Shown: positions 44,159-52,859 of the stretch, one piece after another
How positions within the stretch are numbered: the first letter of the stretch is position 1
How the letters are laid out: every line of letters begins with the position of its first letter
NCBI RefSeq assembly: GCF_014203355.1
Contig: NZ_JACHIR010000001.1
Location: 992,001-1,056,000, forward strand
Length of the DNA: 64,000 nt
DNA from: Kutzneria kofuensis
Lineage (GTDB): Bacteria; Actinomycetota; Actinomycetes; Mycobacteriales; Pseudonocardiaceae
Direction of reading: 5' to 3'
Made by a program: the position numbers and the translations under genes
The notes under the pieces: model-generated
Database searches by the model: none
What the model was told of the DNA's origin: nothing
What the model saw: only the letters and a program-made list of their open reading frames with translations

Positions 44159-45582
44159 CGGGTGAACTCGCCGATCCAGCGTCCGTCCCGCTCCTCGACG
44201 GAGACGGCGGAGACGCCGTCGACCGCGAAGCCGTCCATCTGGCTTCGGGTCAGCAGCCATGGCGGCCCGTCCGCGATCGTGCCCTCCTCGCGTGACATCT
44301 GGACCACGAACAGCGTGCCGCCGGGCGCGAGCAGGCTGCCGACGGCGGCGCCGGCCTCGGCCCGGACCGACTCGGGCAGAGCCTGCACGGTGAAGATCTC
44401 GACGATGAAGTCGAAGGCCCGCAACCATTCCTTCGGCAGGTCGAACAGGTCGGCCACGCGGAAGTCGATGCCGGCGTGCCGCTCGCGGGCCACCTCGATG
44501 GCCGTCTCGGAGACGTCGAAACCGGTGGTGGCGAAGCCCTTGCCGGCCAGGAACGCGGCGTCCGCGCCGAGACCGCAGCCGACGACCAGGCCGCGCCTGC
44601 CCTCGCCGGAGCGGCCCTCCAGGTACTCGACGAGCATCGGGTGCGGATGCTGCCGGTTCCACGGCATCTCGATCTCGCCGCGCGTGCCCTCGCCGTAGAG
44701 ACGATCGAACCAGGAGGTGGGCTGACCGTTGGCAATTGCTTGCGCGGCAAGGCGATCGGCGCGGAGGTCCCAGTCCGTCGTGGCCATCTCGGCGATGGCC
44801 GCGATCACCTCGTCCCAGGCCCGGGGCGGCATCTCGTGCCCGACCTGCGACAGCGTCCGGAGTTCCGCGCCGGGGATCGCGTCGGCGAGCGCTTTGCCGT
44901 GCTCGATCGGGAACAGCGGGTCCTCGTCGCCGTGCAGGACGAGCGTCGGCGCGGTGATCTCACCCAGCCGGTCGGCCCACCGGTCGATGCGCTTGGTCGC
45001 GTGGGCGTTGGTGGCGGCCTCGATGTTCTTGGCACGGGCGTGTTCCCGGGCGATGAGCTCGCGCGTGCCGGCTTCGTCGAACGGCACGGACCGCGCGGCG
45101 TAGGCCCGCCACGCCGCCACCGCTCGCTCGATCGGATCGGCCGGCTGCTCCGCCGCGAAGTGCGCCCGCAGGGCCTCCGTCGGGCCCGGCAGGTCGTCCG
45201 TGCCGGGGCTCGTGGCCAGCAGCGTCAACGAGGCGACCCGGTCGGCGTGGGTGATGCCGATCAGCTGGGCGATCGCGCCGCCCATCGAGATGCCGACCAG
45301 GTGCGCCCGCCGCACCCCGAAGTGATCCAGCAGCGCGACGGCGTCGTCGGCCAGGTCGAGCAGCGTGTAGTCCGGCTCACCCACCGGGTAGGTCGTCGAC
45401 TGGCCGGTGTCCCGCATGTCGTAGCGGATGACGAAGCCAGCGGCCTCGGCCAGCCGCTCGCAGAACTCCGGCTGCCAGAAGTCCTTCGAGCTGCCGGAAC
45501 CGGACAACAGCAGCACCGCCGGCCGGCCCGGCTCGCCAAAGGTGTCGGCGTCGATCTCGACGCCGTTGACGTTCACGATCAT
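44155..45582 (-). CDS. Alpha/beta hydrolase fused to a class I SAM methyltransferase
   Basis: 475 residues in one uninterrupted frame. Residues 1-265 are an alpha/beta hydrolase: nucleophile S99 in GISMGG, acid near D221 (LVLHGDEDPLF), His249 (SQVGHEMP). Residues 266-475 are a methyltransferase with its own natural start-like sequence (MATTDWDLRADRLAAQA), a substrate segment WFDRLYGEGTRGEIEMPWNR and motif I VVGCGLGAD at 333-341. Stand-alone versions of the second half occur widely in actinobacteria. The ATG start 45582 has a GGGGG ribosome binding site. Coupled to the serine hydrolase. Substrates are unknown. A genuine fusion is favoured over a sequencing error because both halves stay in frame over the junction. 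Confidence 0.82.
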   Translation of the reverse strand: MIVNVNGVEIDADTFGEPGRPAVLLLSGSGSSKDFWQPEFCERLAEAAGFVIRYDMRDTGQSTTYPVGEPDYTLLDLADDAVALLDHFGVRRAHLVGISMGGAIAQLIGITHADRVASLTLLATSPGTDDLPGPTEALRAHFAAEQPADPIERAVAAWRAYAARSVPFDEAGTRELIAREHARAKNIEAATNAHATKRIDRWADRLGEITAPTLVLHGDEDPLFPIEHGKALADAIPGAELRTLSQVGHEMPPRAWDEVIAAIAEMATTDWDLRADRLAAQAIANGQPTSWFDRLYGEGTRGEIEMPWNRQHPHPMLVEYLEGRSGEGRRGLVVGCGLGADAAFLAGKGFATTGFDVSETAIEVARERHAGIDFRVADLFDLPKEWLRAFDFIVEIFTVQALPESVRAEAGAAVGSLLAPGGTLFVVQMSREEGTIADGPPWLLTRSQMDGFAVDGVSAVSVEERDGRWIGEFTR

Positions 45583-45668
45583 GGTGATCCCCCTTCGTGG
45601 CGACCCTATCGCGTGACCCGCGCCACCACATGTCGAACACGTGTTCGAGTTGGTGCTACACTGACGTC

Positions 45669-45709
45669 GAGGCGGTGATCTGTGAGGGGAAGTCACAGGT
45701 CACCGCCTC
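45669..45709. promoter_or_regulatory. 16-bp hairpin in divergent intergenic region, followed by a second hairpin
   Basis: Arms 45669-45684 and 45694-45709 (gaggcggtgatctgtg and its complement with one G-U pair) close a 9-nt loop. A second perfect 7-bp hairpin, tctgggg/ccccaga, lies at 45740-45759. Both precede the MazG-like gene. Attenuator or leftover terminator; function not shown. Confidence 0.5.
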
Positions 45710-45803
45710 CCTCATGGGCGAGTCGCGCTCGGAGTGTCTTCTGGGGCCCGGCCCCCAGACCCCCACGCCGCGCCTCCGCCCCGGACTCCGCCAGAATGCG
45801 CCG

Positions 45804-46133
45804 GTGGACATCACTACCGGCAACCTGCGCGACCTGGCCCGCGTGATCGTGGAACACCTGCACACCAACGGTTTCCCGGCCGAGGGCGGTGCGAACCGGC
45901 AGGTGCTGGCGCTGGCCGAGGAGTGCGGCGAGTTCGTCGGCGCCTACCGCCGCTGGTCCGGCCAGGCCCGCCGCGGCGGCACCGCCGAGGAGATGCACGC
46001 CGAACTGGCCGACGTGGTGATCACGGCCTTCGCCACGGCCGAGGAACTCGGCATCGACCTGGACAAGGTCATCACCGAGAAGGCCAACGTGGTCCTCACC
46101 CGCGGCTGGCGCGAGCAGGCGTCGCCTCGGTGA
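45804..46133 (+). CDS. MazG-like nucleotide pyrophosphohydrolase
   Basis: 109 residues, one MazG domain. Metal-binding helix with LALAEECGEFVGAYRR (EExxE-like) near residue 34 and second helix ELADVVITAFATAEELGID near residue 70. Small MazG proteins hydrolyse (d)NTPs to monophosphates for housecleaning. GTG 45804 is chosen because the family N-terminus begins there; earlier codons cross the hairpins. Confidence 0.75.
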   Translation: MDITTGNLRDLARVIVEHLHTNGFPAEGGANRQVLALAEECGEFVGAYRRWSGQARRGGTAEEMHAELADVVITAFATAEELGIDLDKVITEKANVVLTRGWREQASPR

Positions 46134-46657
46134 CGCCCCACGGCGTGTCGGGGCACCCCCGTCCAGCTCGACGCCGACATGTTCGGCACGGCCCCGCGGG
46201 CTATCCGGAACTGAATTTCGACATTTTCGTCACAGCGGGGGCGCACGAAAAAGTTGAATACGCGACGATCAGAAGAGGGAGGGTGACTCACCCCCAGCGG
46301 GTCACCCTCCCCCGGCTCGTTTCACCGCAGGGAAACGCTTTTCTGCGATTCGCGAGCCAGTGTAGCCCAGCGCCGAGTCACCGACCACCATCATTCGTCG
46401 CACCACTCGCTTCCTGGGACGATGCCAGACCCCGCACCCGACCGGCGCGGCACGACGATTCCACGGCCGCCTTTTGTCGTCACCGGCAATTCGGCAGCTC
46501 GAAGCCCATTTCCCGACCGGGTCATCGGGCGCGCCGCAACCATGCGCGACGCGGCACAACACAGGCGTTTTCGTCACACTGGTAAAAAAGGAACGAAGCG
46601 TGTCTTACCGCGGCCACCCGGTTCGCGGCGTCGATGAGGGAACCTCCGGAGATCCGG
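46134..46657. other. Intergenic region without a supported gene
   Basis: 524 bp between the MazG-like gene and the convergent CGNR gene. It contains a hairpin at 46277-46311 and a slightly AT-richer stretch around 46480-46610. Short open frames in it show no family motif, ribosome binding site or codon bias. Confidence 0.6.
46277..46311. terminator. 11-bp hairpin in the 46.3-kb intergenic region
   Basis: gggagggtgac, 13-nt loop, gtcaccctccc, perfect. About 145 bp beyond the MazG-like stop, between convergent genes. Confidence 0.55.
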
Positions 46658-47218
46658 TCACGCGAGCTTGGCGCGTGCCCGGTGGGCCCGCAGGTTCTCC
46701 ACGTTGCCGCAGACCTTGGTGGCGTGCCAGACGCCGCTGTTGTTCCGGGACCGGTCGAAGAACGCGACCTGGCAGCGGGGATTGCGGCACACCTTGAGCC
46801 GCCGCCAGGTGTCGGCCTGCTGCGCGGTCAGCATCTCGATCAGCACCACCGACGACACCAGCCGCGCGCCGGTCCCCCGCGGCTCGACGACCACCCGGCC
46901 GTCCTCGTCCAGCCGCAGTGTCGCCGACGACAACTCGCGCGCCGGCTCCGCGCCGGTCACCACGCCCCTGATCTCGTCGCGCAGTGCCCTGACCTGGTCG
47001 AGGTCGCGTTCCGTCAGCGTCACCTCGGGCCGCTGCCGGCCCGTCTCCGCCGCCCACGCCGCCAGGGCCCCGTCCAGCCACCCCTGCGCGTCGCCCAGCT
47101 CCGCCAGCAGATCCGCCTCGCGCGGCTTGCCCGCCGGAATCGTGTTCAGCAGATCGTGCACGAACCCGAGACCTGCCGGGGCGACGTCCATCTCGTAGCG
47201 CCCGTTCGCCGGCCACAT
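46658..47218 (-). CDS. CGNR zinc-finger regulator (ABATE domain)
   Basis: 186 residues. N-terminal ABATE domain (GLGFVHDLLNTIPAGKP) and C-terminal CGNR finger: RLKVCRNPRCQVAFFDRSRN then WHATKVCGNVENLRAHR, with three Cys and the CGN motif. Putative stress-related transcription regulator. ATG 47218 is selected because GGGAGG lies 9 nt upstream; GTG 47227 has it too close. Confidence 0.85.
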   Translation of the reverse strand: MWPANGRYEMDVAPAGLGFVHDLLNTIPAGKPREADLLAELGDAQGWLDGALAAWAAETGRQRPEVTLTERDLDQVRALRDEIRGVVTGAEPARELSSATLRLDEDGRVVVEPRGTGARLVSSVVLIEMLTAQQADTWRRLKVCRNPRCQVAFFDRSRNNSGVWHATKVCGNVENLRAHRARAKLA

Positions 47219-47318
47219 GACGACCACCCTCCCACGACGAAATACCCGTCAAGCATACAGTTATTTCGCCGGGCGTTTCGGCGCCACGACGCGGCATCGG
47301 TGAGGCCGGGAACGACAC

Positions 47319-47351
47319 GACCGCGCGGGAGAGGACCTCTCCCGCGCGGTC
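47319..47351. terminator. Perfect 16-bp hairpin after the beta-helix gene
   Basis: gaccgcgcgggagagg, one central A, then the exact complement. It lies 24 bp beyond the stop of the secreted beta-helix gene and 100 bp before the CGNR start, and ends that transcript. Confidence 0.8.
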
Positions 47352-47374
47352 GGCTTTCTCGCGTCAGTGTCGGT

Positions 47375-49216
47375 TCACGGGTAGTCGGTCACGAAGACCG
47401 GCTGGCCGACCTTGGTGGTGTCGGCGGGGCCGCCGACGCCGTTGACGACGTGGTCGATGGTGCCGGCGCTGAGGTTGACGGTCATGATGTGGTGCAGCTT
47501 CACCCCCGGCTGGTTCGGGACCTCGAAGCCGTTGGCGGTGTGGATGGTCGGGTTGTTCTGGTTGAACACGTAGACACCGCCGCCGTAGAGGTGGTGGGTC
47601 TTCACGTTGTCGCCAACCCTGTAGCCGCCGTAGCCCGGCACGCTGCCGTGCATCCAGTCGGCCTGCGTGGGCGGGTCGTACGGGAGCTCGTTCTGGTACA
47701 TGATCGTCGTGCCGTCGTTGCCGTTCCAGACGGTGTTGTACGTCTGGAAGTGCTCGACGAACATGCCGGTGGCCGTGACGTGGTCACCGTTGATCACGGC
47801 CCCGAGCCGGCCGATGTTGGTGTTCCACCGCTCGGTGTCGGTCAGGTTCTCCACGCCGTGGTCGGCCCGCCACACCCAGGTGTTGTCGATGATCACGTTG
47901 TCGCTGTTGACCTGCAGCGCGGTGTCGGCGCTGCCGACGTGCGGACCGCCGACCCGGAAGTACACATCGGACAGTGTCGTGGGGTCGTCGGCGGAGCTGA
48001 AGCCGAAGCCGTGCTGCAGGCCGACCCGCAGCAGCACCGGGGACTTCTGGGCGCCGGCGTCGAAGGTCACGCCGGCGACGATCACGCCGGGCACGCCGGC
48101 GATGTCCAGCGGAATCGCGCCGCGGTCGGCGGTGAGCGTGGCGTGGCCGAGCCCGAGCACGACGGTGTCGGGCCGGAACACGTGGATGCTCTGGGCGACG
48201 TCGTACACGCCGGGCGTGAGCAGAAGGTTCTTGCCCAGCGCCAGTTCCGCGTTGATCAGCCACACCGGGTCGGAGGGCTTGGCGACGAAGAAGTCGGACA
48301 GCGGGACGGTCCGCCCGGGCGTCAGACCGTTGGCCCAGGTGACGCCCTTGCTGTTGTGCTGCACGGACGGCACCCGCACGTTGTACTTGCCGTGCGAGTC
48401 GACGAAGAGGTACGACTTCTCCCGGCTGGCCGGGGTGGTGTCGAGCGTGGTGTACGGCGGGTTGGGGAATCCGGTCTCGGCCGGCGCGCCGACCACACCG
48501 GAGAAGACCTGGTTCCACACGCCGTTGGACCAGCCGGCGATCTCGCTGTTGCGGATCAGCCACTGCTGCTGCGAGCCGTTGGTCACCGACGGCAGCTTGG
48601 AGTCGGCGATGAAGCCGCCGCTGGCGTACTGCGGGCCGGCGGTGCAGTAGTCCATCAGCGACAGCCCGCCGCCGGTGACGTCGACCCGCCGCACGGACGC
48701 CGCCTGCGACACCGCCCAGAAGTTGGCGGTGGCGCGGCAGCCGTCCTGGCCGGTGGCGTTGATGTTGAGCGAAAGATTGGCCACGGTGCGCCAGAAGTTC
48801 ACCAGCGCCAGGCAGTTGCTGGTGCCGCCGCCCTCGAGGCACCGGTTGTACGTCTCGATCTTGCCGTTGATCACGACGTCGGTCGGGGACGCGCCGAGGC
48901 CGGCGATCTCGGTGTAGTAGCCGACCTTGATCTGCAGCGGTTGGGTAGCGGTGCCGTAGGTCCCCGGCTTGAACAGGAAGGCGTAGCGCTGCGTGCCCAT
49001 CTCGTTGTCGACCTGCGTGGCGTTGGCCGCGTCCAGCGCCGCCTGGATCTGGCTCACCGGCATCGAGGGATCGAACACGGTCACGTTCGGCCCCAGGTCC
49101 GGCGCGCCGCCGGGGTGGAACTGCGGCGCGGGGGCCGCCGTCGCGACGGCGGGCAGGGCCGCCACCAGCGCGATGCCGAGCACGAGCGCCCGGCCGAGTC
49201 TTCGGGCCATGGTCAT
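47375..49216 (-). CDS. Secreted right-handed beta-helix protein, probable polysaccharide-degrading enzyme
   Basis: 613 residues from ATG 49216 (AGGA 7 nt upstream). Signal peptide 1-27 (VAALPAVATAAPAP). The mature protein shows parallel beta-helix features: many turns rich in Asn, Gly and Asp, with FLFKPGTYG, GYYTEIAGLGASPTDVVING, DVYFRVGGPHVG and DNTWVWRADHGVEN. Relatives in Streptomyces are often misnamed adenylyl cyclase or coagulation factor 5/8 protein; the fold resembles GH55 and pectate-lyase-like enzymes. The substrate is not known. The upstream region has a hairpin and a LacI-type palindrome, which supports carbohydrate control. Confidence 0.72.
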   Translation of the reverse strand: MTMARRLGRALVLGIALVAALPAVATAAPAPQFHPGGAPDLGPNVTVFDPSMPVSQIQAALDAANATQVDNEMGTQRYAFLFKPGTYGTATQPLQIKVGYYTEIAGLGASPTDVVINGKIETYNRCLEGGGTSNCLALVNFWRTVANLSLNINATGQDGCRATANFWAVSQAASVRRVDVTGGGLSLMDYCTAGPQYASGGFIADSKLPSVTNGSQQQWLIRNSEIAGWSNGVWNQVFSGVVGAPAETGFPNPPYTTLDTTPASREKSYLFVDSHGKYNVRVPSVQHNSKGVTWANGLTPGRTVPLSDFFVAKPSDPVWLINAELALGKNLLLTPGVYDVAQSIHVFRPDTVVLGLGHATLTADRGAIPLDIAGVPGVIVAGVTFDAGAQKSPVLLRVGLQHGFGFSSADDPTTLSDVYFRVGGPHVGSADTALQVNSDNVIIDNTWVWRADHGVENLTDTERWNTNIGRLGAVINGDHVTATGMFVEHFQTYNTVWNGNDGTTIMYQNELPYDPPTQADWMHGSVPGYGGYRVGDNVKTHHLYGGGVYVFNQNNPTIHTANGFEVPNQPGVKLHHIMTVNLSAGTIDHVVNGVGGPADTTKVGQPVFVTDYP

Positions 49217-49250
49217 GGATGCGTCCTGTCGTCTCGGGGTCCGACTGAGG

Positions 49251-49301
49251 TTGGGAACGGGCCGTTCCTCCACTCCGAGTAGAGGAATGGTCCGTTCCCA
49301 A
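49251..49301. repeat. 20-bp hairpin upstream of the beta-helix gene
   Basis: Arms 49251-49270 and 49282-49301 pair over 20 bp with two G-U pairs. The 3' arm contains aggaatggtcc, the same core as the palindromes at 3013 and 38248. It lies 35 bp upstream of the gene start in a divergent region, where a terminator is not expected. Confidence 0.65.
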
Positions 49302-49317
49302 ACTCGAACGGGTCGAT

Positions 49318-49329
49318 GAGAGCGCTCTC
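49318..49329. promoter_or_regulatory. LacI-family operator-like palindrome
   Basis: gagagcgctctc, perfect 12-bp palindrome. It has the AGCGCT core typical of operators bound by LacI-family sugar repressors such as CebR in actinobacteria. It lies about 100 bp upstream of the secreted beta-helix gene. Confidence 0.55.
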
Positions 49330-49499
49330 TTGCGACCCGGACGGGTCCGGCTTTTGGTGTTGTGATGGGAGGTTGGCTAGTTCTACCCCGTCGATCGGCC
49401 CGGCGCTACGGTCGCCGCGGTTTCCGGTCCGGAACGCCCCTCTGCGGCGTTCGAGTGACTACGCACCGCGACGGCGTGATCACGGCTAGGCTTGACCGG

Positions 49500-50210
49500 G
49501 TGCTCGTTGTCGACCTGCCGACCGTGCGAGTCGGGGACGTGACCATCGCCTACCGCGAGACCGGAACCCCGGACGGGCCCCCGGTGGTGCTGCTGCACGC
49601 GATGGCCAGCAGCGGCGGAACCTGGCGCCGCCTGGCGGCATGCCTACCGGACCGTCGGGTCATCCTGCCGGATCTGCGCGGCCACGGCCGGAGTTCCCGC
49701 GCGGCCGACTACACGCTGGCGGGATTTCGGGACGACATGGTCGGCCTGCTCGACGAACTGGGCCTGGATCGGGTCGACCTGGTCGGCCACTCGCTCGGCG
49801 GCCGCATCGCGTCGATGATCGCGCTGGACAGCCCGGCCCGGGTGCGGCGGCTGGTCCTGGAGGACACTCCCCCGCCACCCCACGAGCCCGGCCCGCCGCC
49901 GACCAGGTCGCTGGCCGAACTGGTCACGTGGCGCGCCTTCGACCGGTCGATGGTCCGGCCGGTGATCACGCAGTTGCGCACGCCCGACCCGTACTGGTGG
50001 TCGCGGCTGCCGGCGGTCGCGGCGCCGACACTGCTCGTCCACGGCGGCCCCACCAGCCACGTCCGACTGGACCACCTCACCGAGATGACGCGCCGGCTGC
50101 CGAACGGCCGGTTGGTCGCCATCGCGGCCGGGCATCGCGTGCACAGCAGATGCCCGGCCCAGTTCCGCGACCTCGTCGTGCCGTTCCTTCAGAGCCGCGA
50201 CACCTGGTAG
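49500..50210 (+). CDS. Alpha/beta hydrolase
   Basis: 236 residues from GTG 49500. Oxyanion LLHAMASSGGTW, nucleophile in LVGHSLGGRIAS near residue 100, acid region LLVHGGP and His in AIAAGHRVH near residue 217. Hydrolyses an ester, amide or lactone of unknown type. An upstream in-frame ATG (49362) adds only an Arg-rich leader. Overlaps the convergent NTF2-like gene by 22 bp. Confidence 0.8.
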   Translation: MLVVDLPTVRVGDVTIAYRETGTPDGPPVVLLHAMASSGGTWRRLAACLPDRRVILPDLRGHGRSSRAADYTLAGFRDDMVGLLDELGLDRVDLVGHSLGGRIASMIALDSPARVRRLVLEDTPPPPHEPGPPPTRSLAELVTWRAFDRSMVRPVITQLRTPDPYWWSRLPAVAAPTLLVHGGPTSHVRLDHLTEMTRRLPNGRLVAIAAGHRVHSRCPAQFRDLVVPFLQSRDTW

Positions 50211-50536
50211 TGCCGAATCTTCTCCCCCTCGACCACGACACCGAGCTGCACACTCAAGGTCGGTCGATCGGTGAAGGCGAAGTCGACGCGCAGGTATCCG
50301 AGTACCAGGTTCTCGCCGAGCCGGCGCGTCTGGAGGATTTCGTACTCGGCGGTCATGCCGAGCGGTTGGGAACCGTAGTACTCGGCGACTCCCTTGGGCC
50401 CGACCGTGTACGGGTGCAGGCCCTGGAAAATGGCGTCCTCGGTGAAGTTCTCGGCCACGCGCTCCGGTTCGTGCGCGTCCACCGCGTTCTTCCACCGGCC
50501 CAGGACCGTCGTCAAAACCTTCTCTTCGGCATTCAT
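50189..50536 (-). CDS. SgcJ/EcaC-type NTF2-like protein
   Basis: 115 residues of the SnoaL/NTF2 fold: WKNAVDAHEPERVAENFTEDAIFQGLHPYTVG at the start and EGEKIRHYQVSRL at the end. The SgcJ/EcaC group has mostly unknown roles, some beside oxidoreductases. One bp downstream of the SDR gene on the same strand, so probably one operon. Confidence 0.75.
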   Translation of the reverse strand: MNAEEKVLTTVLGRWKNAVDAHEPERVAENFTEDAIFQGLHPYTVGPKGVAEYYGSQPLGMTAEYEILQTRRLGENLVLGYLRVDFAFTDRPTLSVQLGVVVEGEKIRHYQVSRL

Positions 50537-50537
50537 C

Positions 50538-51248
50538 TCAGTGCCCCGCGCTCTGGCCGCCGTCGACGTGCAGGATCTCGCCGGTGACGAACCGGTTGTT
50601 CTCCAGGTACAGAATGGCGTCGACCACCTCGTCGATCTCGCCCAGCCTACCGATCGGGTGCAGACCGGCGAGGAACTCGTGCGTTTCCGGCGCGTGCATC
50701 GGCGTGCGGATGATGCCCAGCGAGACGGCGTTGACCCGGATGTCGCGCGCCGCGTACTCGATGGCCAGGGCCTTCGTCACGGCGTTCAGGCCGCCCTTGG
50801 TCAGCGACGCCAGCGCCGAGGGAACCTGCGCGAGGGCATGGTCGACCAGCGTGGTCGACACCGTCACCACGTGTCCGCCGCCCTGCTCCACCATCGCCGC
50901 CACCGCCCCGCGGGAAACGTCGAAGAATCCGCGCAGGTTGATGCCGGTGACCGCGTCGTAGTCCTCGTCGGTGTACTCGGTGAACGGCTTGGCCACGAAT
51001 ATGCCGGCGTTGTTCACCAGCGTGTCGATCCGACCGAACCGGGCCAGCGCCTGCTCGACGACCTCGCCGCCAGAACCCGGCCGGGAGAGGTCGGCCTGGA
51101 TCGCGAACACCTCGGGGTCGTCGGATTCCCCGATGCTCCGGGAAACGGCGACGACCCGGTAGCCGAGCTTCCGATAGGCCGTGACCAGAGCAGCTCCGAT
51201 ACCCTGGGACGCGCCGGTGACAATCGCGACCTTCTGTGCTGTGGTCAT
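50538..51248 (-). CDS. Short-chain dehydrogenase-like protein lacking the catalytic Tyr
   Basis: 236 residues. NAD(P)-binding TGASQGIG at 11-18 and NNAGIF near 80. The catalytic Ser is in VTVSTT, but the YxxxK motif reads ASLTK (PSALASLTKGGL): the Lys remains and the Tyr position is Ala. It ends with LHVDGGQSAGH as in classical SDRs. Either a shifted mechanism or a non-enzymatic role is possible. An IS701-type element lies about 100 bp upstream of its start and may affect transcription. Confidence 0.82.
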   Translation of the reverse strand: MTTAQKVAIVTGASQGIGAALVTAYRKLGYRVVAVSRSIGESDDPEVFAIQADLSRPGSGGEVVEQALARFGRIDTLVNNAGIFVAKPFTEYTDEDYDAVTGINLRGFFDVSRGAVAAMVEQGGGHVVTVSTTLVDHALAQVPSALASLTKGGLNAVTKALAIEYAARDIRVNAVSLGIIRTPMHAPETHEFLAGLHPIGRLGEIDEVVDAILYLENNRFVTGEILHVDGGQSAGH

Positions 51249-51346
51249 TGTTCTGCTCGCTCTCCCTGTCGTTCCACCACCTGACGAGTTCGATGTTGCT
51301 CCAACAAGAGAGCGGTTACCACGACCGCTTTTCTAGGCTGTGCTAG

Positions 51347-52772
51347 TACTACAGCCGCACGGTGTGATACTTGTCGGCGTGTCGTGTTCACGGAGACCGC
51401 CGATGCGTGATCGACTTGGGTGTGCCGGACATGGAGCAGGACCTCACGGCCCTACCGGAGACGAACGCGGACGATCGCCTGGCGCGGTGGCGGGCAGGGT
51501 TCGAGGACATGTTCGCGCTGGTCGCAGGCCGGTTCGCACAGGCAGACTCACGCCACCGGGCCAGGATGTACCTGCTGGGCTTGCTGTCGGGCGCCGAGCG
51601 CAAGAACTCCTGGACGATCGCCGAGCAGGCCGGTGACCTGGCCCCTGACGGCATGCAGCGCCTGCTGAACTTCTACCGCTGGGACGCCGACGCGGTCCGA
51701 GACGACCTGCGGGACTACGTGCTGGACCAGATCACTGATCCCACCGGGGTCGTGGTCGCCGACGAGACCGGATTCCTCAAGAAAGGCACCAAATCCGCCG
51801 GTGTCCAACGGCAGTACTCCGGCACCGCCGGTCGGATCGAGAACTGCCAACTCGGCGTGTTCTTGACCTACGTGTCGGCCCGGGGGCGGGCGTTGATCGA
51901 CCGCGAGCTCTACCTGCCCGCGTCCTGGACCGACGACCGCGAGCGCTGCGCGGAGGCCGGGATCGACGAGGATGTGGAGTTCGCGACCAAGCCCGTGCTG
52001 GCCCAACACATGCTGGCTCGCCTGCTGGAGGCGGGAAGGGACATCGACTGGTTCACCGCGGACGAGGCATACGGCGACAATCCCGGCCTGCGAACCTGGC
52101 TAGAAGACAACGACATCGACTACGTCATGGCCGTTTCCTGCGATCAGCGCTTCACCACCCCGAAAGGCGCTGTGCGGGCGGATGCGTTGGCTCGCAGCGC
52201 ACCGCGCAAGGGCTGGCAACGCCTGTCGGCCGGTGAGGGCAGCAAGGGGCGCCGGCTGTATGACTGGCTGCTGCTGGACCCGGGCGCGGACGAGCACCTT
52301 CTCGTGGTGCGCCGGTCGATCAGCAAGCCGGACGAGTTGGCGTACTACATCTGCCACACCCGCCGTCCCGTGCCGTTGGCAGAACTTGTCCGGGTCGCCG
52401 GCAGTCGTTGGGGTGTCGAGGAAACCTTCCAGTTCGCCAAGAACGAGACCGGCTTGGACCACTACCAGGTCCGCAAGTATCAGGCGTGGTACCGACATGT
52501 CACGCTGTCGATGCTGGCCGCCGCGTTCCTGGCCGTGACCGCGTCCGCTGAACGCGACCGCGACGCAAAGGGGGCGTCACAGCCGGCCACGAGTGTTTGA
52601 TCCCGTTGTCGTGCAACGAGATCAGACGTTTGTGGGCCATCCTGACGCGACCGACGCACCCCCGAGCGCACACTGATCGATGGTCGGACTGGCGGCGACT
52701 TCATCAGACCCACGCCCGGCGATGCCACTACCAGCGGCAACACCGCAAACATCACAGCCTGCGGCTGTAGTA
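51347..52772 (+). mobile_element. IS701-family insertion sequence, complete
   Basis: 1426 bp. Terminal inverted repeats of 22 bp match at 20 positions and begin tactacagccgca at both ends (51347-51368 and the complement of 52751-52772). Direct repeats CTAG at 51343-51346 and 52773-52776 are the target duplication, the length and sequence expected for the family. It carries one transposase gene with all catalytic residues. The exact repeats suggest a recent insertion. It separates the SDR gene from the SnoaL-DinB operon. Confidence 0.9.
51431..52600 (+). CDS. IS701-family transposase
   Basis: 389 residues from ATG 51431; in-frame GTG codons back to 51371 could extend it to 409. RNase-H-like DDE core: first Asp in VVVADETGFLKKG, second in WFTADEAYGDNPGL, Glu in RWGVEETFQFAKNETGLDHYQ. 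The frame is intact to the stop, followed by 172 bp of non-coding IS sequence. It should be active unless transcription is lacking. Confidence 0.92.
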   Translation: MEQDLTALPETNADDRLARWRAGFEDMFALVAGRFAQADSRHRARMYLLGLLSGAERKNSWTIAEQAGDLAPDGMQRLLNFYRWDADAVRDDLRDYVLDQITDPTGVVVADETGFLKKGTKSAGVQRQYSGTAGRIENCQLGVFLTYVSARGRALIDRELYLPASWTDDRERCAEAGIDEDVEFATKPVLAQHMLARLLEAGRDIDWFTADEAYGDNPGLRTWLEDNDIDYVMAVSCDQRFTTPKGAVRADALARSAPRKGWQRLSAGEGSKGRRLYDWLLLDPGADEHLLVVRRSISKPDELAYYICHTRRPVPLAELVRVAGSRWGVEETFQFAKNETGLDHYQVRKYQAWYRHVTLSMLAAAFLAVTASAERDRDAKGASQPATSV

Positions 52773-52859
52773 CTAGGCAGAGCCTCCCAACCCACTCACA
52801 TCCCGCCAACTTCGCGCTCCGGGAAGCCGGGAATGCCCGGTCGCGACGATGATGGACAC

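Noticed and set aside
46302-46577. Small minus-strand open frame in the intergenic region
   Set aside because: No ribosome binding site, family motif or codon bias; it overlaps a hairpin.
46634-49282. Open frame of 882 codons on the plus strand over the beta-helix gene
   Set aside because: Antisense shadow caused by high GC. The product is His/Val/Gly low-complexity without motifs, while the minus strand has a signal peptide, beta-helix pattern and proper ribosome binding site.
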